Origin: Blautia sp. | GTDB taxonomy: Bacteria; Bacillota; Clostridia; Lachnospirales; Lachnospiraceae | Reading direction: 5' to 3' | DNA length: 6,908 nt | Assembly (NCBI GenBank): GCA_017420455.1 | Contig: JAFOJB010000011.1 | Location: 1-6,908, forward strand | In this document: piece after piece, positions 1 through 6,461 of the stretch | Layout: each line of letters begins with the position of its first letter | How positions within the stretch are numbered: the stretch's first letter is position 1 | Notes under the pieces: model-generated | Databases searched by the model: none | Told to the model about the DNA's origin: nothing | Seen by the model: the letters and a program-made list of their open reading frames with translations, nothing else | Made by a program: the position numbers and the translations under genes

Positions 1-325
1 CTATGACCAGCACATAGTAAATGCCCAATAACAGGAGATCCGGATCAACCCTTAGCAGACTCCGCCTCTTTATCAGCTGCACCAGCCCCAGTACTCCGAA
101 GCACAGACAGATAATAATGGGAACAAGCCCCAGCCAGTCCGTGATCGTATAGAGTGTCATGTGCACACCGGTCAGCTGATGGACCCATACATTAAAACCG
201 GCAAACCCGATTTTCGTTCCATTCTGACCCACAGCCTGCACATCGACACACTGGATCAGAACAGTCCACAGGGCAAAAGCACCGAGCACCTCTGCCCCTG
301 TCAGCAGATTTCTTTTTTCCTTCAT
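1..325 (-). CDS. Putative PAP2-family phosphatase, N-terminal part (cut by window edge)
   Basis: The first 108 codons of a minus-strand gene are present and the rest lies beyond base 1. The ATG at 323-325 is preceded by AAGGA at 336-340 with a 10-base spacer, which supports this start. The visible part has a hydrophobic segment at about residues 8-25, a loop with the phrase GVHMTLYTITDWLGLVP, a second membrane segment at about 64-85, a basic KRR turn, and the start of a third at about 97. From memory this N-terminal pattern matches membrane PAP2 (type 2 phosphatidic acid phosphatase) proteins of Clostridia, which dephosphorylate lipid phosphates or undecaprenyl pyrophosphate at the membrane. 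The catalytic motifs (KX6RP, PSGH, SRX5HX3D) would lie outside the window, so activity cannot be judged. It sits 186 bases after the MATE gene on the same strand and could share its transcript. Another polytopic membrane protein remains possible. Confidence 0.65.
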   Translation of the reverse strand, partial: MKEKRNLLTGAEVLGAFALWTVLIQCVDVQAVGQNGTKIGFAGFNVWVHQLTGVHMTLYTITDWLGLVPIIICLCFGVLGLVQLIKRRSLLRVDPDLLLLGIYYVLVI

Positions 326-511
326 GTTCTCTTCGTCCTTTCATAAGATATTGCCAACTGGTAATCTGAAAGTAACAAAGAGCCCTGAGAAAGGAAAGAA
401 ACGCATCGTCACATCCGTGATACGAATCGTGTCATGGCCGGAAACCTCAGCGTTAATACCGATCATGTTTTTCCCCACGGTCCTGGATGATGAAGAAGCC
501 TTTCCCTCGTG

Positions 512-1834
512 TCAGTTTTTCCGGAGTGTATAGATAAGATACGGAGCTTCGATCAGCAGCATGGCAGCCCAGCCGACTGCATAGGACCATGGAATTGCTT
601 CAAAGCCAAATCCTCTGCGAAATATCAGAAAATAACAGAAAAGCACACGTACTCCCATATTGACCATACTGCTGTAAAGTGTTACCTTCAGGTCCCCGAT
701 CCCGCGGAAATACCCCTGGATCCCATTCGTCAGGGCAGGAAGGGGATACATAAAGGCGATCAGGCGCAGGTAATGTATACCCTCTGTGATTACCTCCGGA
801 TCGGAGGTAAACAGCCGCATCAGCGGTTCTGCAAAAAGAAAGAAAAAGATTCCCACCAGAATTCCGAACGAAAGCTCCAGAATCAGGCCGTCCCGGAATA
901 TCTTTCTTACCCTGTCCGGTTTTCCTGCTCCAACATTCTGAGCCATGACGCTGCTCATCCCGTGGGCAAGATTCTGTTCCGGCACCATTGCGTAATCGTC
1001 CGCCCGGTTGGTGGCGTTGAAGGCCGCTGCCGGACTGACGCCCAGGGTATTTACAAAGGCCTGCACCGCCAGCTTTCCCATCTGCACTGTAGATTGCTGC
1101 AGCGCACTGACAATTCCGTAGGATAAGGTTGTCCTTAACAGTTTTCTGTCAAAGACCAGCCATTTCCTGCCTAGCCTGAGCTCCGGGATCCGGCGGTAGA
1201 TATAGATCCAGCAGAGAAGGGCGGAAAGCCCTTCACAGACAACGGTGCTGATGGCCGCGCCGATAATCCCCATCTTCAGGACGACTACCAGGAGCAGGTC
1301 GCCCACAATATTGAGTCCTGCGCTGATTCCCAGAAAATACAAGGGAGAACGGCTGTCTCCCATAGCCCGCAGCATGCTTGCCAGATAGTTGTAGACAAAG
1401 CTTGCCGCCAGTCCCATCATGATGATCCGCAGATACTGCGTACCCATATCGATGATGGCAGGATCCGCTTTCAGAAGACCCAGGATCGGGCGGGCGGCTG
1501 CAGCCGCCAGAATTCCTGCAGCAAGTGAAAAAACAATTCCGGAAAGCATGCCTGTGCTGACCTGTCTTTTCAGAGTCTCGATCTCCTTTGCCCCATAATG
1601 GAAGCTCACAAGAATTCCTGCTCCAAGACAGATACCGTTGGTGAAAAGAAGCAGCAGCGTCATAAGTGGATTGCTCGTCCCTGCTGCGGCCAGCGCCTCT
1701 TTTCCGACATATCTCCCCAGGATCATGCTGTCTGCTGCATTGTAGGTCAGCTGCAGAAGATTTCCCAGAATGAGAGGGATCGTAAAGCCGACCAGAGTAG
1801 AAAAAACCGGCCCCTTCGTCATATCCTTTGTCAT
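512..1834 (-). CDS. MATE family efflux transporter
   Basis: This 440-residue protein has the length and 12-helix pattern of a MATE (multidrug and toxic compound extrusion) exporter. MATE proteins expel cationic drugs, dyes or metabolites across the cytoplasmic membrane in exchange for Na+ or H+. Typical landmarks are visible: the first helix with P20 followed by a 'YNAADSMILGRYVG' stretch at 31-44, the 'LRAMGDSRSP' loop between the two leading helix groups at 155-164, the repeat-half counterpart 'QNVGAGKPDRVRK' at 299-311, and 'GYFRGIGD' at 374-381. The two halves are similar, as expected for the family. The chosen ATG at 1832-1834 has AAGGGG six bases upstream; a second in-frame ATG four codons later is possible but less well placed. 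I see no convincing promoter just upstream, so it may depend on read-through past the rpsT terminator or on a weak promoter. The substrate cannot be assigned from sequence. Confidence 0.95.
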   Translation of the reverse strand: MTKDMTKGPVFSTLVGFTIPLILGNLLQLTYNAADSMILGRYVGKEALAAAGTSNPLMTLLLLFTNGICLGAGILVSFHYGAKEIETLKRQVSTGMLSGIVFSLAAGILAAAAARPILGLLKADPAIIDMGTQYLRIIMMGLAASFVYNYLASMLRAMGDSRSPLYFLGISAGLNIVGDLLLVVVLKMGIIGAAISTVVCEGLSALLCWIYIYRRIPELRLGRKWLVFDRKLLRTTLSYGIVSALQQSTVQMGKLAVQAFVNTLGVSPAAAFNATNRADDYAMVPEQNLAHGMSSVMAQNVGAGKPDRVRKIFRDGLILELSFGILVGIFFFLFAEPLMRLFTSDPEVITEGIHYLRLIAFMYPLPALTNGIQGYFRGIGDLKVTLYSSMVNMGVRVLFCYFLIFRRGFGFEAIPWSYAVGWAAMLLIEAPYLIYTLRKN

Positions 1835-1931
1835 GATTTACCCCTTTTTCCATTGAAGATCCCGGTACAGAAAACGCATATCCGTGAACGGGAGCTCTGC
1901 ACAGGAATCGTTGATCCGATCCGCAATCCGC

Positions 1932-1958
1932 TCATCGAAGAGCCCTGCCCTTCGATGA
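1932..1958. repeat. Perfect 9-bp inverted repeat (hairpin) upstream of the MATE gene
   Basis: TCATCGAAG at 1932-1940 and CTTCGATGA at 1950-1958 are perfect reverse complements around a nine-base loop. On the minus strand it would form an RNA hairpin about 100 bases before the MATE start codon. No T-run follows it on either strand, so it is not an intrinsic terminator. Its role is unknown; it could shape the leader of the MATE mRNA or be a protein binding site. Confidence 0.6.
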
Positions 1959-1964
1959 CCGTTC

Positions 1965-2011
1965 GCCGCCAGGTGTGCGCTCGTGCGAGCACGGCGCACG
2001 TGTCTGGCGGC
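1965..2011. repeat. Long GC-rich imperfect hairpin between rpsT and the MATE gene
   Basis: The arms GCCGCCAG (1965-1972) and CTGGCGGC (2004-2011) pair perfectly. Inside them GTGCGC (1975-1980) pairs with GCGCAC (1994-1999), and CGTG (1982-1985) pairs with CACG (1990-1993) around a four-base loop. This gives 18 base pairs within 47 bases, interrupted only by a 2/4 internal loop and one bulge. By my count 36 of the 47 bases are G or C, clearly richer than the surroundings. It has no T-run after it on the minus strand, so it is not the terminator; the real terminator lies ten bases upstream in the reading direction. It could be an RNA stability or attenuator element, an extragenic palindrome of a dispersed family, or a remnant of an insertion. 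Confidence 0.7.
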
Positions 2012-2021
2012 TTTATCGCGC

Positions 2022-2057
2022 AAAAAAGCAGCCACATGACGGTTTGTGACTGCTTTT
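2022..2057 (-). terminator. Intrinsic terminator of rpsT
   Basis: On the minus strand AAAAGCAG (2050-2057) pairs with CTGCTTTT (2024-2031). After one mismatch, CACA (2045-2048 read in reverse) pairs with TGTG (2033-2036), leaving an eight-base loop. The stem runs straight into a T-run of six (2022-2027). This is the standard layout of a Rho-independent terminator and it lies about 50 bases after the rpsT stop codon. The A-run at the stem base could also make it work, weakly, on the other strand. Confidence 0.8.
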
Positions 2058-2105
2058 ACTGTTCATCCTCTGGTCAGACCACGGATGACTGCATTTTATA
2101 ATCTA

Positions 2106-2369
2106 TCAGGCGATGCTGTTCACAGCCTTTGCTAAACGGGAAACTTTTCTCGCGCAGTTATTCTTGTGATATACGCCCTTGGATGTAGCCTTGCTGATCG
2201 TAGCGGTCGCGGCTCTGAGAGCGGTCTCGGCTGCTGCCTTATCGTTGGCTGCAACAGCTGCCTCTACCTTATGGATAGAAGTTTTCACTGCAGATCTGAT
2301 GGATTTGTTCCTCGCTGCTTTTGTTCTGTTTACTAAGATTCTCTTCTTAGCGGACTTGATATTTGCCAA
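2106..2369 (-). CDS. rpsT: 30S ribosomal protein S20
   Basis: The product is S20 (bS20), a primary 16S rRNA binding protein of the small ribosomal subunit that helps early 30S assembly. With the start chosen here it has 87 residues, the usual size. It opens with the family hallmark ANIKSAKKR, continues with a basic RTKAARNKSIRSAVKT helix, an alanine-rich middle, and the conserved 'KGVYHKNNCARKVSRL' C-terminal helix. The start is a TTG at 2367-2369, eight bases after a perfect AGGAGG. The in-frame GTG at 2376-2378 would add three residues, but it overlaps the last base of that binding site and is therefore rejected. A TTG start is also known for rpsT in E. coli, where it is tied to autogenous control. 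The gene has its own strong promoter and leader and its own terminator, so it looks monocistronic. Confidence 0.97.
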   Translation of the reverse strand: MANIKSAKKRILVNRTKAARNKSIRSAVKTSIHKVEAAVAANDKAAAETALRAATATISKATSKGVYHKNNCARKVSRLAKAVNSIA

Positions 2370-2377
2370 TTCGTACA

Positions 2378-2383
2378 CCTCCT
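2378..2383 (-). promoter_or_regulatory. rpsT ribosome binding site that fixes the TTG start
   Basis: The minus strand reads AGGAGG here, followed by eight bases (TGTACGAA) and then TTG GCA AAT ATC, which encodes the conserved S20 N-terminus. The GTG inside this stretch shares a base with the binding site and cannot be used efficiently, so the site decides in favour of TTG. Confidence 0.9.
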
Positions 2384-2385
2384 AT

Positions 2386-2415
2386 TTCCTGTAAATGATA
2401 GTATCTTCACAGGAA
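2386..2415 (-). promoter_or_regulatory. Hairpin in the rpsT mRNA leader, adjacent to the ribosome binding site
   Basis: On the minus strand TTCCTGTGAA (2406-2415) pairs with TTTACAGGAA (2386-2395), with one G-U pair among ten. GAT and ATC add three more pairs inside, around an ACT loop with one bulged A. The hairpin ends two bases before AGGAGG and lies wholly within the transcribed leader predicted from the promoter. S20 is autoregulated in E. coli; a similar role here is an inference, and I know of no described S20 leader in this group. Confidence 0.65.
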
Positions 2416-2447
2416 CAGACACGGCGCTCCCATGAACACGCTTTATC

Positions 2448-2476
2448 AGTATAAACAAAGGGGAGCGAAATGTCAA
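2448..2476 (-). promoter_or_regulatory. Sigma-A type promoter of rpsT
   Basis: TTGACA (2471-2476 on the minus strand) matches the -35 consensus exactly. It is followed by a 17-base spacer and TATACT (2448-2453), one mismatch from the -10 consensus. Transcription would begin near 2441-2442, giving a leader of about 73 bases before the TTG start. An A-rich stretch lies just upstream and may serve as an UP-like element. Confidence 0.88.
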
Positions 2477-2500
2477 TATAAGATTTTGTTTCCGGCAGAT

Positions 2501-2534
2501 TTTTTTTCATCCATTTTCATCCTTTTTTTCATCC
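2501..2534. repeat. Three tandem T-rich units ending in TTTTCATCC
   Basis: On the plus strand TTTTTTTCATCC (2501-2512), ATTTTCATCC (2513-2522) and TTTTTTTCATCC (2523-2534) follow each other directly. On the coding strand of the neighbours these read GGATGAAAA with A-tracts spaced 10-12 bases apart, about one helical turn. They lie just upstream of the rpsT promoter, where phased A-tracts can bend DNA or act as an UP-type element. No terminator-like T-run follows the upstream gene on the minus strand. Confidence 0.6.
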
Positions 2535-2561
2535 GGGGTTACCGTTCTCGTTCCCGCCGGA

Positions 2562-4043
2562 TCAGTCTTCTTTTTCGAGCAGAATATTGACTTCGCCGGA
2601 GCCTTCCGCTGTGTGATACACCGTTTCGTCTTCTTTGTAGCCTTCCGGTACCTTCATCACATGCACCTCGTACTTCACGCCCGCAGGAACTTCAAAGACC
2701 GCCGCGCCATTCCCGTCTGTCTTCCCGATGCGGCAGGTGGTTTCATCACAGAACTGAACCATGACTTCTTCAACCGGTCCTTCTTCATCCGCGATGTTGA
2801 CCCGGTAGACAGCTGTATCTGCAGTGTCTGCCTCCGTCATTGCTGCTGTCGCTTCTTCCGGTTCTGCTGCTGTTCCATCGACGGTCTCTTCTTCTCCCTT
2901 TGCACCTGTATCCGCAGATGTCTCTTCTCCCGCCTCTGCTGCTGTATCCGCGGATGCCTCTTCTCCCGCCTCCGCTGCTGTTCCCGCGGTGCTCTCTTCT
3001 TCCGCCTCTGCCGGTGTCTCACCGGCAGCTTTCTCTTCGCCAAGGAGTCTGTACACCGTACTCTCGTATAAGCTGACAGCCGCTCCGACGATCGGCATGG
3101 CAACGATTTTTCCTTCCCTGTCTGCAAAAAAGGTGGTGGGGAAAGCGTCCACCTGTCTCAGCAGCTCTTCCGGCATCAGGACATTCGGATAATTTGTTCC
3201 CCACTCTTCCATTTTCTCCCGGGCTATCTGGTAAGCAGACTCATCCTGGGTTCTCTCCCATTCCATCCCCACAATTCCGCAGCCCTTTTCCTGCAGTCTG
3301 GTATGGATCTGCGCCAGCTCAGCCATCTCGTTTACACAGTTCGGACACCAGAGCCCCCAGCAGTTGATCATGGTAATCTCATTTCCGGCAAAAAGCTCTT
3401 CACTTGTCACGGTATTTCCATCCAGATCCGTGGTTGTAAATGTAAGCTTCTGTCCGTACATGCCTTTCACAGGATCTACAGGCTCGTAGTACTCCGCCTC
3501 ATGCAGCGCTTCGAGCACAGCCTGCTCCAGCTTCTGAAATTCTCCGGTATATTTCTCACCGATGGCGGTGAAAAACTCCTCACTGTTCTCTGCCGGAACG
3601 GAATAAAAGACATAACTGTCCGCAGAACCGACTTCTTCAGCCCTGTCAAAATCGACCGGGAAAGACTTTCCCAGGCTGTTGTCATATTCTGTCTTTACAG
3701 TTTCAAAATCAGCATCCGACGCCAGCAGCACGCTGACAATTCCCTGCACGTCATAGAATGCCTGCCGTTCTTCCTCAGACGGATTATCGGAATAGAGAAT
3801 CTTCAGCGCATCCTCCGCCGGCATTCCCTCGTAAAAAAACAGTATTGCATACACATGATGATCGTCGTCAATCGCTCCAAGCGGCTGAGGAATGAAAAGT
3901 CCTTCCCTGGACTCTATTTCCTCTGTATAGGGAAAATTGACTCCTGCCATCTCAAAATTTTCGGTGTACTCTGATGCCAGGCCTGTGAAGCACACGGCCA
4001 GTGCCATAACAGCCCCGGCTGCGATCATAACAGCTTTTCTCAT
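2562..4043 (-). CDS. Secreted TlpA-like thioredoxin protein with repeat linker and Cna-B-like C-terminal domain
   Basis: This 493-residue protein starts with a signal peptide (MRK, then a hydrophobic core to about residue 22, likely cut after ALAS-type residues 22-24). C18 is in a poor lipobox (LAVC), so lipid attachment is doubtful. Residues about 26-190 are acidic and I do not recognise them. Residues about 195-335 are a TlpA/AhpC-type thioredoxin fold, with active site W232-C233-P-N-C236 and the cis-proline loop F301-P302-T-T. A linker of 12-residue Ala/Glu/Thr repeats spans about 345-404. Residues about 411-493 resemble a Cna-B/prealbumin-like beta domain ('TDGNGAAVFEVPAGVKYEV', then 'VPEGYKEDETVYHT') and carry a CX4C pair at 432 and 437. 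Expected role: thiol-disulfide exchange outside the membrane. AAGGA lies eight bases before the ATG. It follows the ABC permease by 22 bases, suggesting one operon. No CcdA-type electron donor is in the window. Confidence 0.85.
   Translation of the reverse strand: MRKAVMIAAGAVMALAVCFTGLASEYTENFEMAGVNFPYTEEIESREGLFIPQPLGAIDDDHHVYAILFFYEGMPAEDALKILYSDNPSEEERQAFYDVQGIVSVLLASDADFETVKTEYDNSLGKSFPVDFDRAEEVGSADSYVFYSVPAENSEEFFTAIGEKYTGEFQKLEQAVLEALHEAEYYEPVDPVKGMYGQKLTFTTTDLDGNTVTSEELFAGNEITMINCWGLWCPNCVNEMAELAQIHTRLQEKGCGIVGMEWERTQDESAYQIAREKMEEWGTNYPNVLMPEELLRQVDAFPTTFFADREGKIVAMPIVGAAVSLYESTVYRLLGEEKAAGETPAEAEEESTAGTAAEAGEEASADTAAEAGEETSADTGAKGEEETVDGTAAEPEEATAAMTEADTADTAVYRVNIADEEGPVEEVMVQFCDETTCRIGKTDGNGAAVFEVPAGVKYEVHVMKVPEGYKEDETVYHTAEGSGEVNILLEKED
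2868..3011 (-). repeat. Four 36-bp in-frame tandem repeats coding the Ala/Glu/Thr linker
   Basis: Residues 345-392 of the TlpA-like protein form four 12-residue units on the pattern A-E-A-G-E-E-x-S-A-D-T-A, with a degenerate fifth unit after them. At DNA level the two middle units (2904-2939 and 2940-2975) match at 31 of 36 positions by my count. The unit is a whole number of codons, so copy-number change would keep the frame. The linker is acidic and probably extended or helical. Confidence 0.85.
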
Positions 4044-4065
4044 TTTTTAAATCCTTTCAACTGCT

Positions 4066-5661
4066 TCAGCTTACCAGAAGCTTTACTCCTCTCTTCTTCA
4101 GCCACAGATACAGAATAAGGGAAACAAGAAGGGTGGCTGCCAGGAAGATCAGAAAATAGGTTACTGCTCCCAGCTGGAAGCCCCCAAACATATAGATTCC
4201 TCCCAGTGCCAGAGCATATATCCAGCCGCTCATCATGGTAAGAAACACCGCCAGGCTCTGCTTGACCGGAGTCATCTCCGAGGTCCAGCTGAAATTAGCC
4301 CGTTTTGTTCCCAGCGACATACCGAAAAGCGCGGAAAATACAGAAAAGGCCAGCGCCAGGACGACCACCAGTACTTTTATGGCAGGTTTCTCCTGAAGCA
4401 GGGGAATCAGGCAGATGCTGCAAAACAGCAGAGGGGGTACTGTCAGATAAAGCTGCATGGACAGTTTGGCCTTCAGAATCTGCCATGGCGTTACCGGAAG
4501 TGTATTCACAATCCACAGATTTTTCCCTTCCAGAGAAACAGACGGAGCAGCCATGTCATTCATGGAAGCCATCATACAAAGGGCAGCACACGCCAGTACC
4601 GGGATTGCCCCCCGGGTTTCTCCGAAAACCTGATACAAAACCTCAGAGACCATGCCGCCTTTCCACAGAAGCATCACGCCTCCCGCCATCAGGATCAGGA
4701 TACCCAGCCCGCAGTTCAGCATATAACCGGCACTTGAGGTAAAACGGGCAAATTCCTTCCCAAGCAGTGCAGAAGAAACGGATCTCTGTTTTACTGTCTT
4801 CTCTTTATAGATCTTCCTCTCCGTTTTGCCCGTATCCGTCACAATATCGATGAAGGTCCGGGAAAGCACCAGGAAGGTGGCGGCAAAGGCTGCCAGCATT
4901 ACAAGGATCAGGATGAGCATTCCCATCCAGTATCCTTCACCGATCCGTCCAAACAGATACAGTCCATAGGCGGCCCCACGGATCTCTTCTCCATAGACAG
5001 CAGCATTCGAGATCAGTGTCTGCAGCAGTGTCTGGGCTTTAAAATAGAAGAAATAGTACAGGCCTATAAAGACCAGAGAAACTGCCACGGTAGTAAAGCT
5101 TCTGTTTTTCATTCTTACGCTGATCTTTGCCACAACCCAGCCAAGGATGCAGGAAAGCACAAGAACCAGGATGGAGATGCAAAGAATCAGAGTAAGTCCT
5201 CCTGCTATGGCCGGCAGCGATGCCTCCACAAATATCCAATAGACAATAACCGCAGGGAGCAGTACGATCCCGGAGTACATAAGCCCCATAAGGTACACTC
5301 CCAGAAGGCGTGAGATCAGGATCGCCCGGACGGGAATGGGCATGGAAAGAAGCAGATCGTTGTCTTTTGCCAGATACAGGCCGGAATACGTATTAAAAAC
5401 ACTTCCAAATACTCCCAGCAATATGGATAAAAGACTCATGATCACAAAATAGAGCCAGCCGACTCCTGCCTGTGCCAGCGGACGGCACAGAGAAAAGGAA
5501 AGATAGGTAAACATTCCGCCCAGAACGCCGACCATCAGAATGGCAAATAAAGCGAACATCACCGCGATGCCGGCTTTCGAACGGCTTTTGTTTTTCTTCG
5601 TGTTGTAAAAGTACGCTTTAAATATTTCCGCGAGCTGTTTTTTTACCAGAATACCGACCAT
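4066..5661 (-). CDS. ABC-2 type transporter permease
   Basis: This 531-residue membrane protein has about twelve hydrophobic segments in two sets of six: about 30-58, 67-97, 112-146, 150-180, 188-207 and 243-266, then 315-333, 351-367, 402-422, 427-451, 468-492 and 497-521. A basic cytosolic loop at about 275-308 separates the halves. The 'DNDLLLSMPIP' phrase at 100-110 and the 'LEGKNLWIVNTLPVTP' phrase at 377-392 are typical of Firmicutes ABC-2 permeases of the large putative-exporter kind and probably mark coupling helices facing the ATPase. The start is ambiguous: GTG at 5662-5664 gives a 4-base overlap with the ATPase stop, while ATG at 5659-5661 gives a TGATG one-base overlap. I prefer the ATG because GGAGG (5669-5673) then sits seven bases upstream. 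Translation is probably coupled to the ATPase. The exported substrate is unknown. Confidence 0.9.
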   Translation of the reverse strand: MVGILVKKQLAEIFKAYFYNTKKNKSRSKAGIAVMFALFAILMVGVLGGMFTYLSFSLCRPLAQAGVGWLYFVIMSLLSILLGVFGSVFNTYSGLYLAKDNDLLLSMPIPVRAILISRLLGVYLMGLMYSGIVLLPAVIVYWIFVEASLPAIAGGLTLILCISILVLVLSCILGWVVAKISVRMKNRSFTTVAVSLVFIGLYYFFYFKAQTLLQTLISNAAVYGEEIRGAAYGLYLFGRIGEGYWMGMLILILVMLAAFAATFLVLSRTFIDIVTDTGKTERKIYKEKTVKQRSVSSALLGKEFARFTSSAGYMLNCGLGILILMAGGVMLLWKGGMVSEVLYQVFGETRGAIPVLACAALCMMASMNDMAAPSVSLEGKNLWIVNTLPVTPWQILKAKLSMQLYLTVPPLLFCSICLIPLLQEKPAIKVLVVVLALAFSVFSALFGMSLGTKRANFSWTSEMTPVKQSLAVFLTMMSGWIYALALGGIYMFGGFQLGAVTYFLIFLAATLLVSLILYLWLKKRGVKLLVS

Positions 5662-6368
5662 CACTCCGCCTCCAGTTCCAGGAATACCTCCTCCAGAGAA
5701 TCGTCTCCTTTTACCTCTTCCATCGTTCCAAAACGGATCAGGTTGCCCTGCTTGATGATCGCGACCTTATCGCAAAGCTTTTCCGCTACCTCCAGAACAT
5801 GAGTGGAGAAAAAGATCGCGCCGCCGTTGTCGCAGAGCTCCCGCATCATCTCCTTCAGCAGATGGGACGCCTTCGGGTCAAGCCCCACAAAGGGCTCATC
5901 CATCAGGATCAGCCTGGGCTGATGGATCCAGGCGGAAATGATGGCCAGCTTCTGCTTCATTCCATGTGAATATGCGGAAACCGGCTCTGCCAGATCTTTT
6001 GTCAGTTCAAACCGGTCCGCGTAATCCCGGATCCTGTCTGCGCGGTCCTTTGCATCCACATTATAAATATCCGCGATGAAATTCAGATATTTGATTCCGG
6101 ACATAAACTCATACAGATCCGGATTATCCGGGATATACGCCATCTCCTTTTTACAGGTGAGCGGATCTTTCCGGATCGACGTACCATTGATCAGGATTTC
6201 CCCGTTGTCAAACTGCTGTATCCCGGCGATGGATCTTAACGTGGTCGTCTTTCCGGCTCCGTTATGCCCGATAAATCCATATATTTCTCCTGGCAGGATG
6301 TGCAGGCTCAGGTCATTTACAGCGACCTTTTCGCCAAATCGTTTCGTAAGATTTCTGATCTGCAGCAT
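5661..6368 (-). CDS. ABC-2 type transporter ATP-binding protein
   Basis: This 235-residue nucleotide-binding subunit powers the permease encoded directly downstream. Visible motifs are the Walker A GHNGAGKT at 34-41, a Q-loop region reading YIPDNPDLYE at 78-87, the signature YSHGMKQK at 133-140, Walker B LILMDEP at 153-159, the D-loop GLDP at 162-165 and the H-loop histidine H190. The Q-loop glutamine is replaced by aspartate, a variant I associate with this ATPase subgroup. The C-terminal LEEVFLELE tail is usual for ABC-2 exporters. The reading frame is open for 33 more codons upstream to 6467, but the ATG at 6366-6368 begins the conserved MLQIRNLTKRFG and has AGGAGG ten bases before it, so I use that start. 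The stop overlaps the permease start in TGATG. No strong promoter is visible upstream. Confidence 0.95.
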   Translation of the reverse strand: MLQIRNLTKRFGEKVAVNDLSLHILPGEIYGFIGHNGAGKTTTLRSIAGIQQFDNGEILINGTSIRKDPLTCKKEMAYIPDNPDLYEFMSGIKYLNFIADIYNVDAKDRADRIRDYADRFELTKDLAEPVSAYSHGMKQKLAIISAWIHQPRLILMDEPFVGLDPKASHLLKEMMRELCDNGGAIFFSTHVLEVAEKLCDKVAIIKQGNLIRFGTMEEVKGDDSLEEVFLELEAE

Positions 6369-6461
6369 TTTGTTTCGTCCTCCTGTGTTCCCATCTTCCC
6401 TGTGAGGCAGAAAAGACTGATATTCCTTTAAAGCTCTGAATGTGACCACAAACACCACTAT

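Noticed and set aside
1233..1853. Minus-strand frame of 206 codons overlapping the MATE gene
   Set aside because: It is an out-of-frame shadow of a clear MATE protein, with a composition unlike real proteins.
2370..2378. Longer S20 start at GTG 2376-2378, giving a 90-residue product
   Set aside because: The GTG overlaps the last base of AGGAGG, and the extra residues precede the conserved ANIKSAKK start. TTG at 2367-2369 has proper spacing.
2531..2562. Hairpin ATCCGG/CCGGAT after the TlpA-like gene as a terminator
   Set aside because: On the minus strand it is followed by an A-run, not a T-run, so it lacks the required tail.
2824..3192. Plus-strand open frame rich in Ser/Ala across the repeat linker
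   Set aside because: It is the antisense of the 36-bp repeats; low-complexity GC-rich repeats keep several frames open. No ribosome binding site or recognisable domain.
6441..6450. TGTGACCACA as an operator-like palindrome
   Set aside because: The arms are only four bases with a non-palindromic centre, which is expected by chance.
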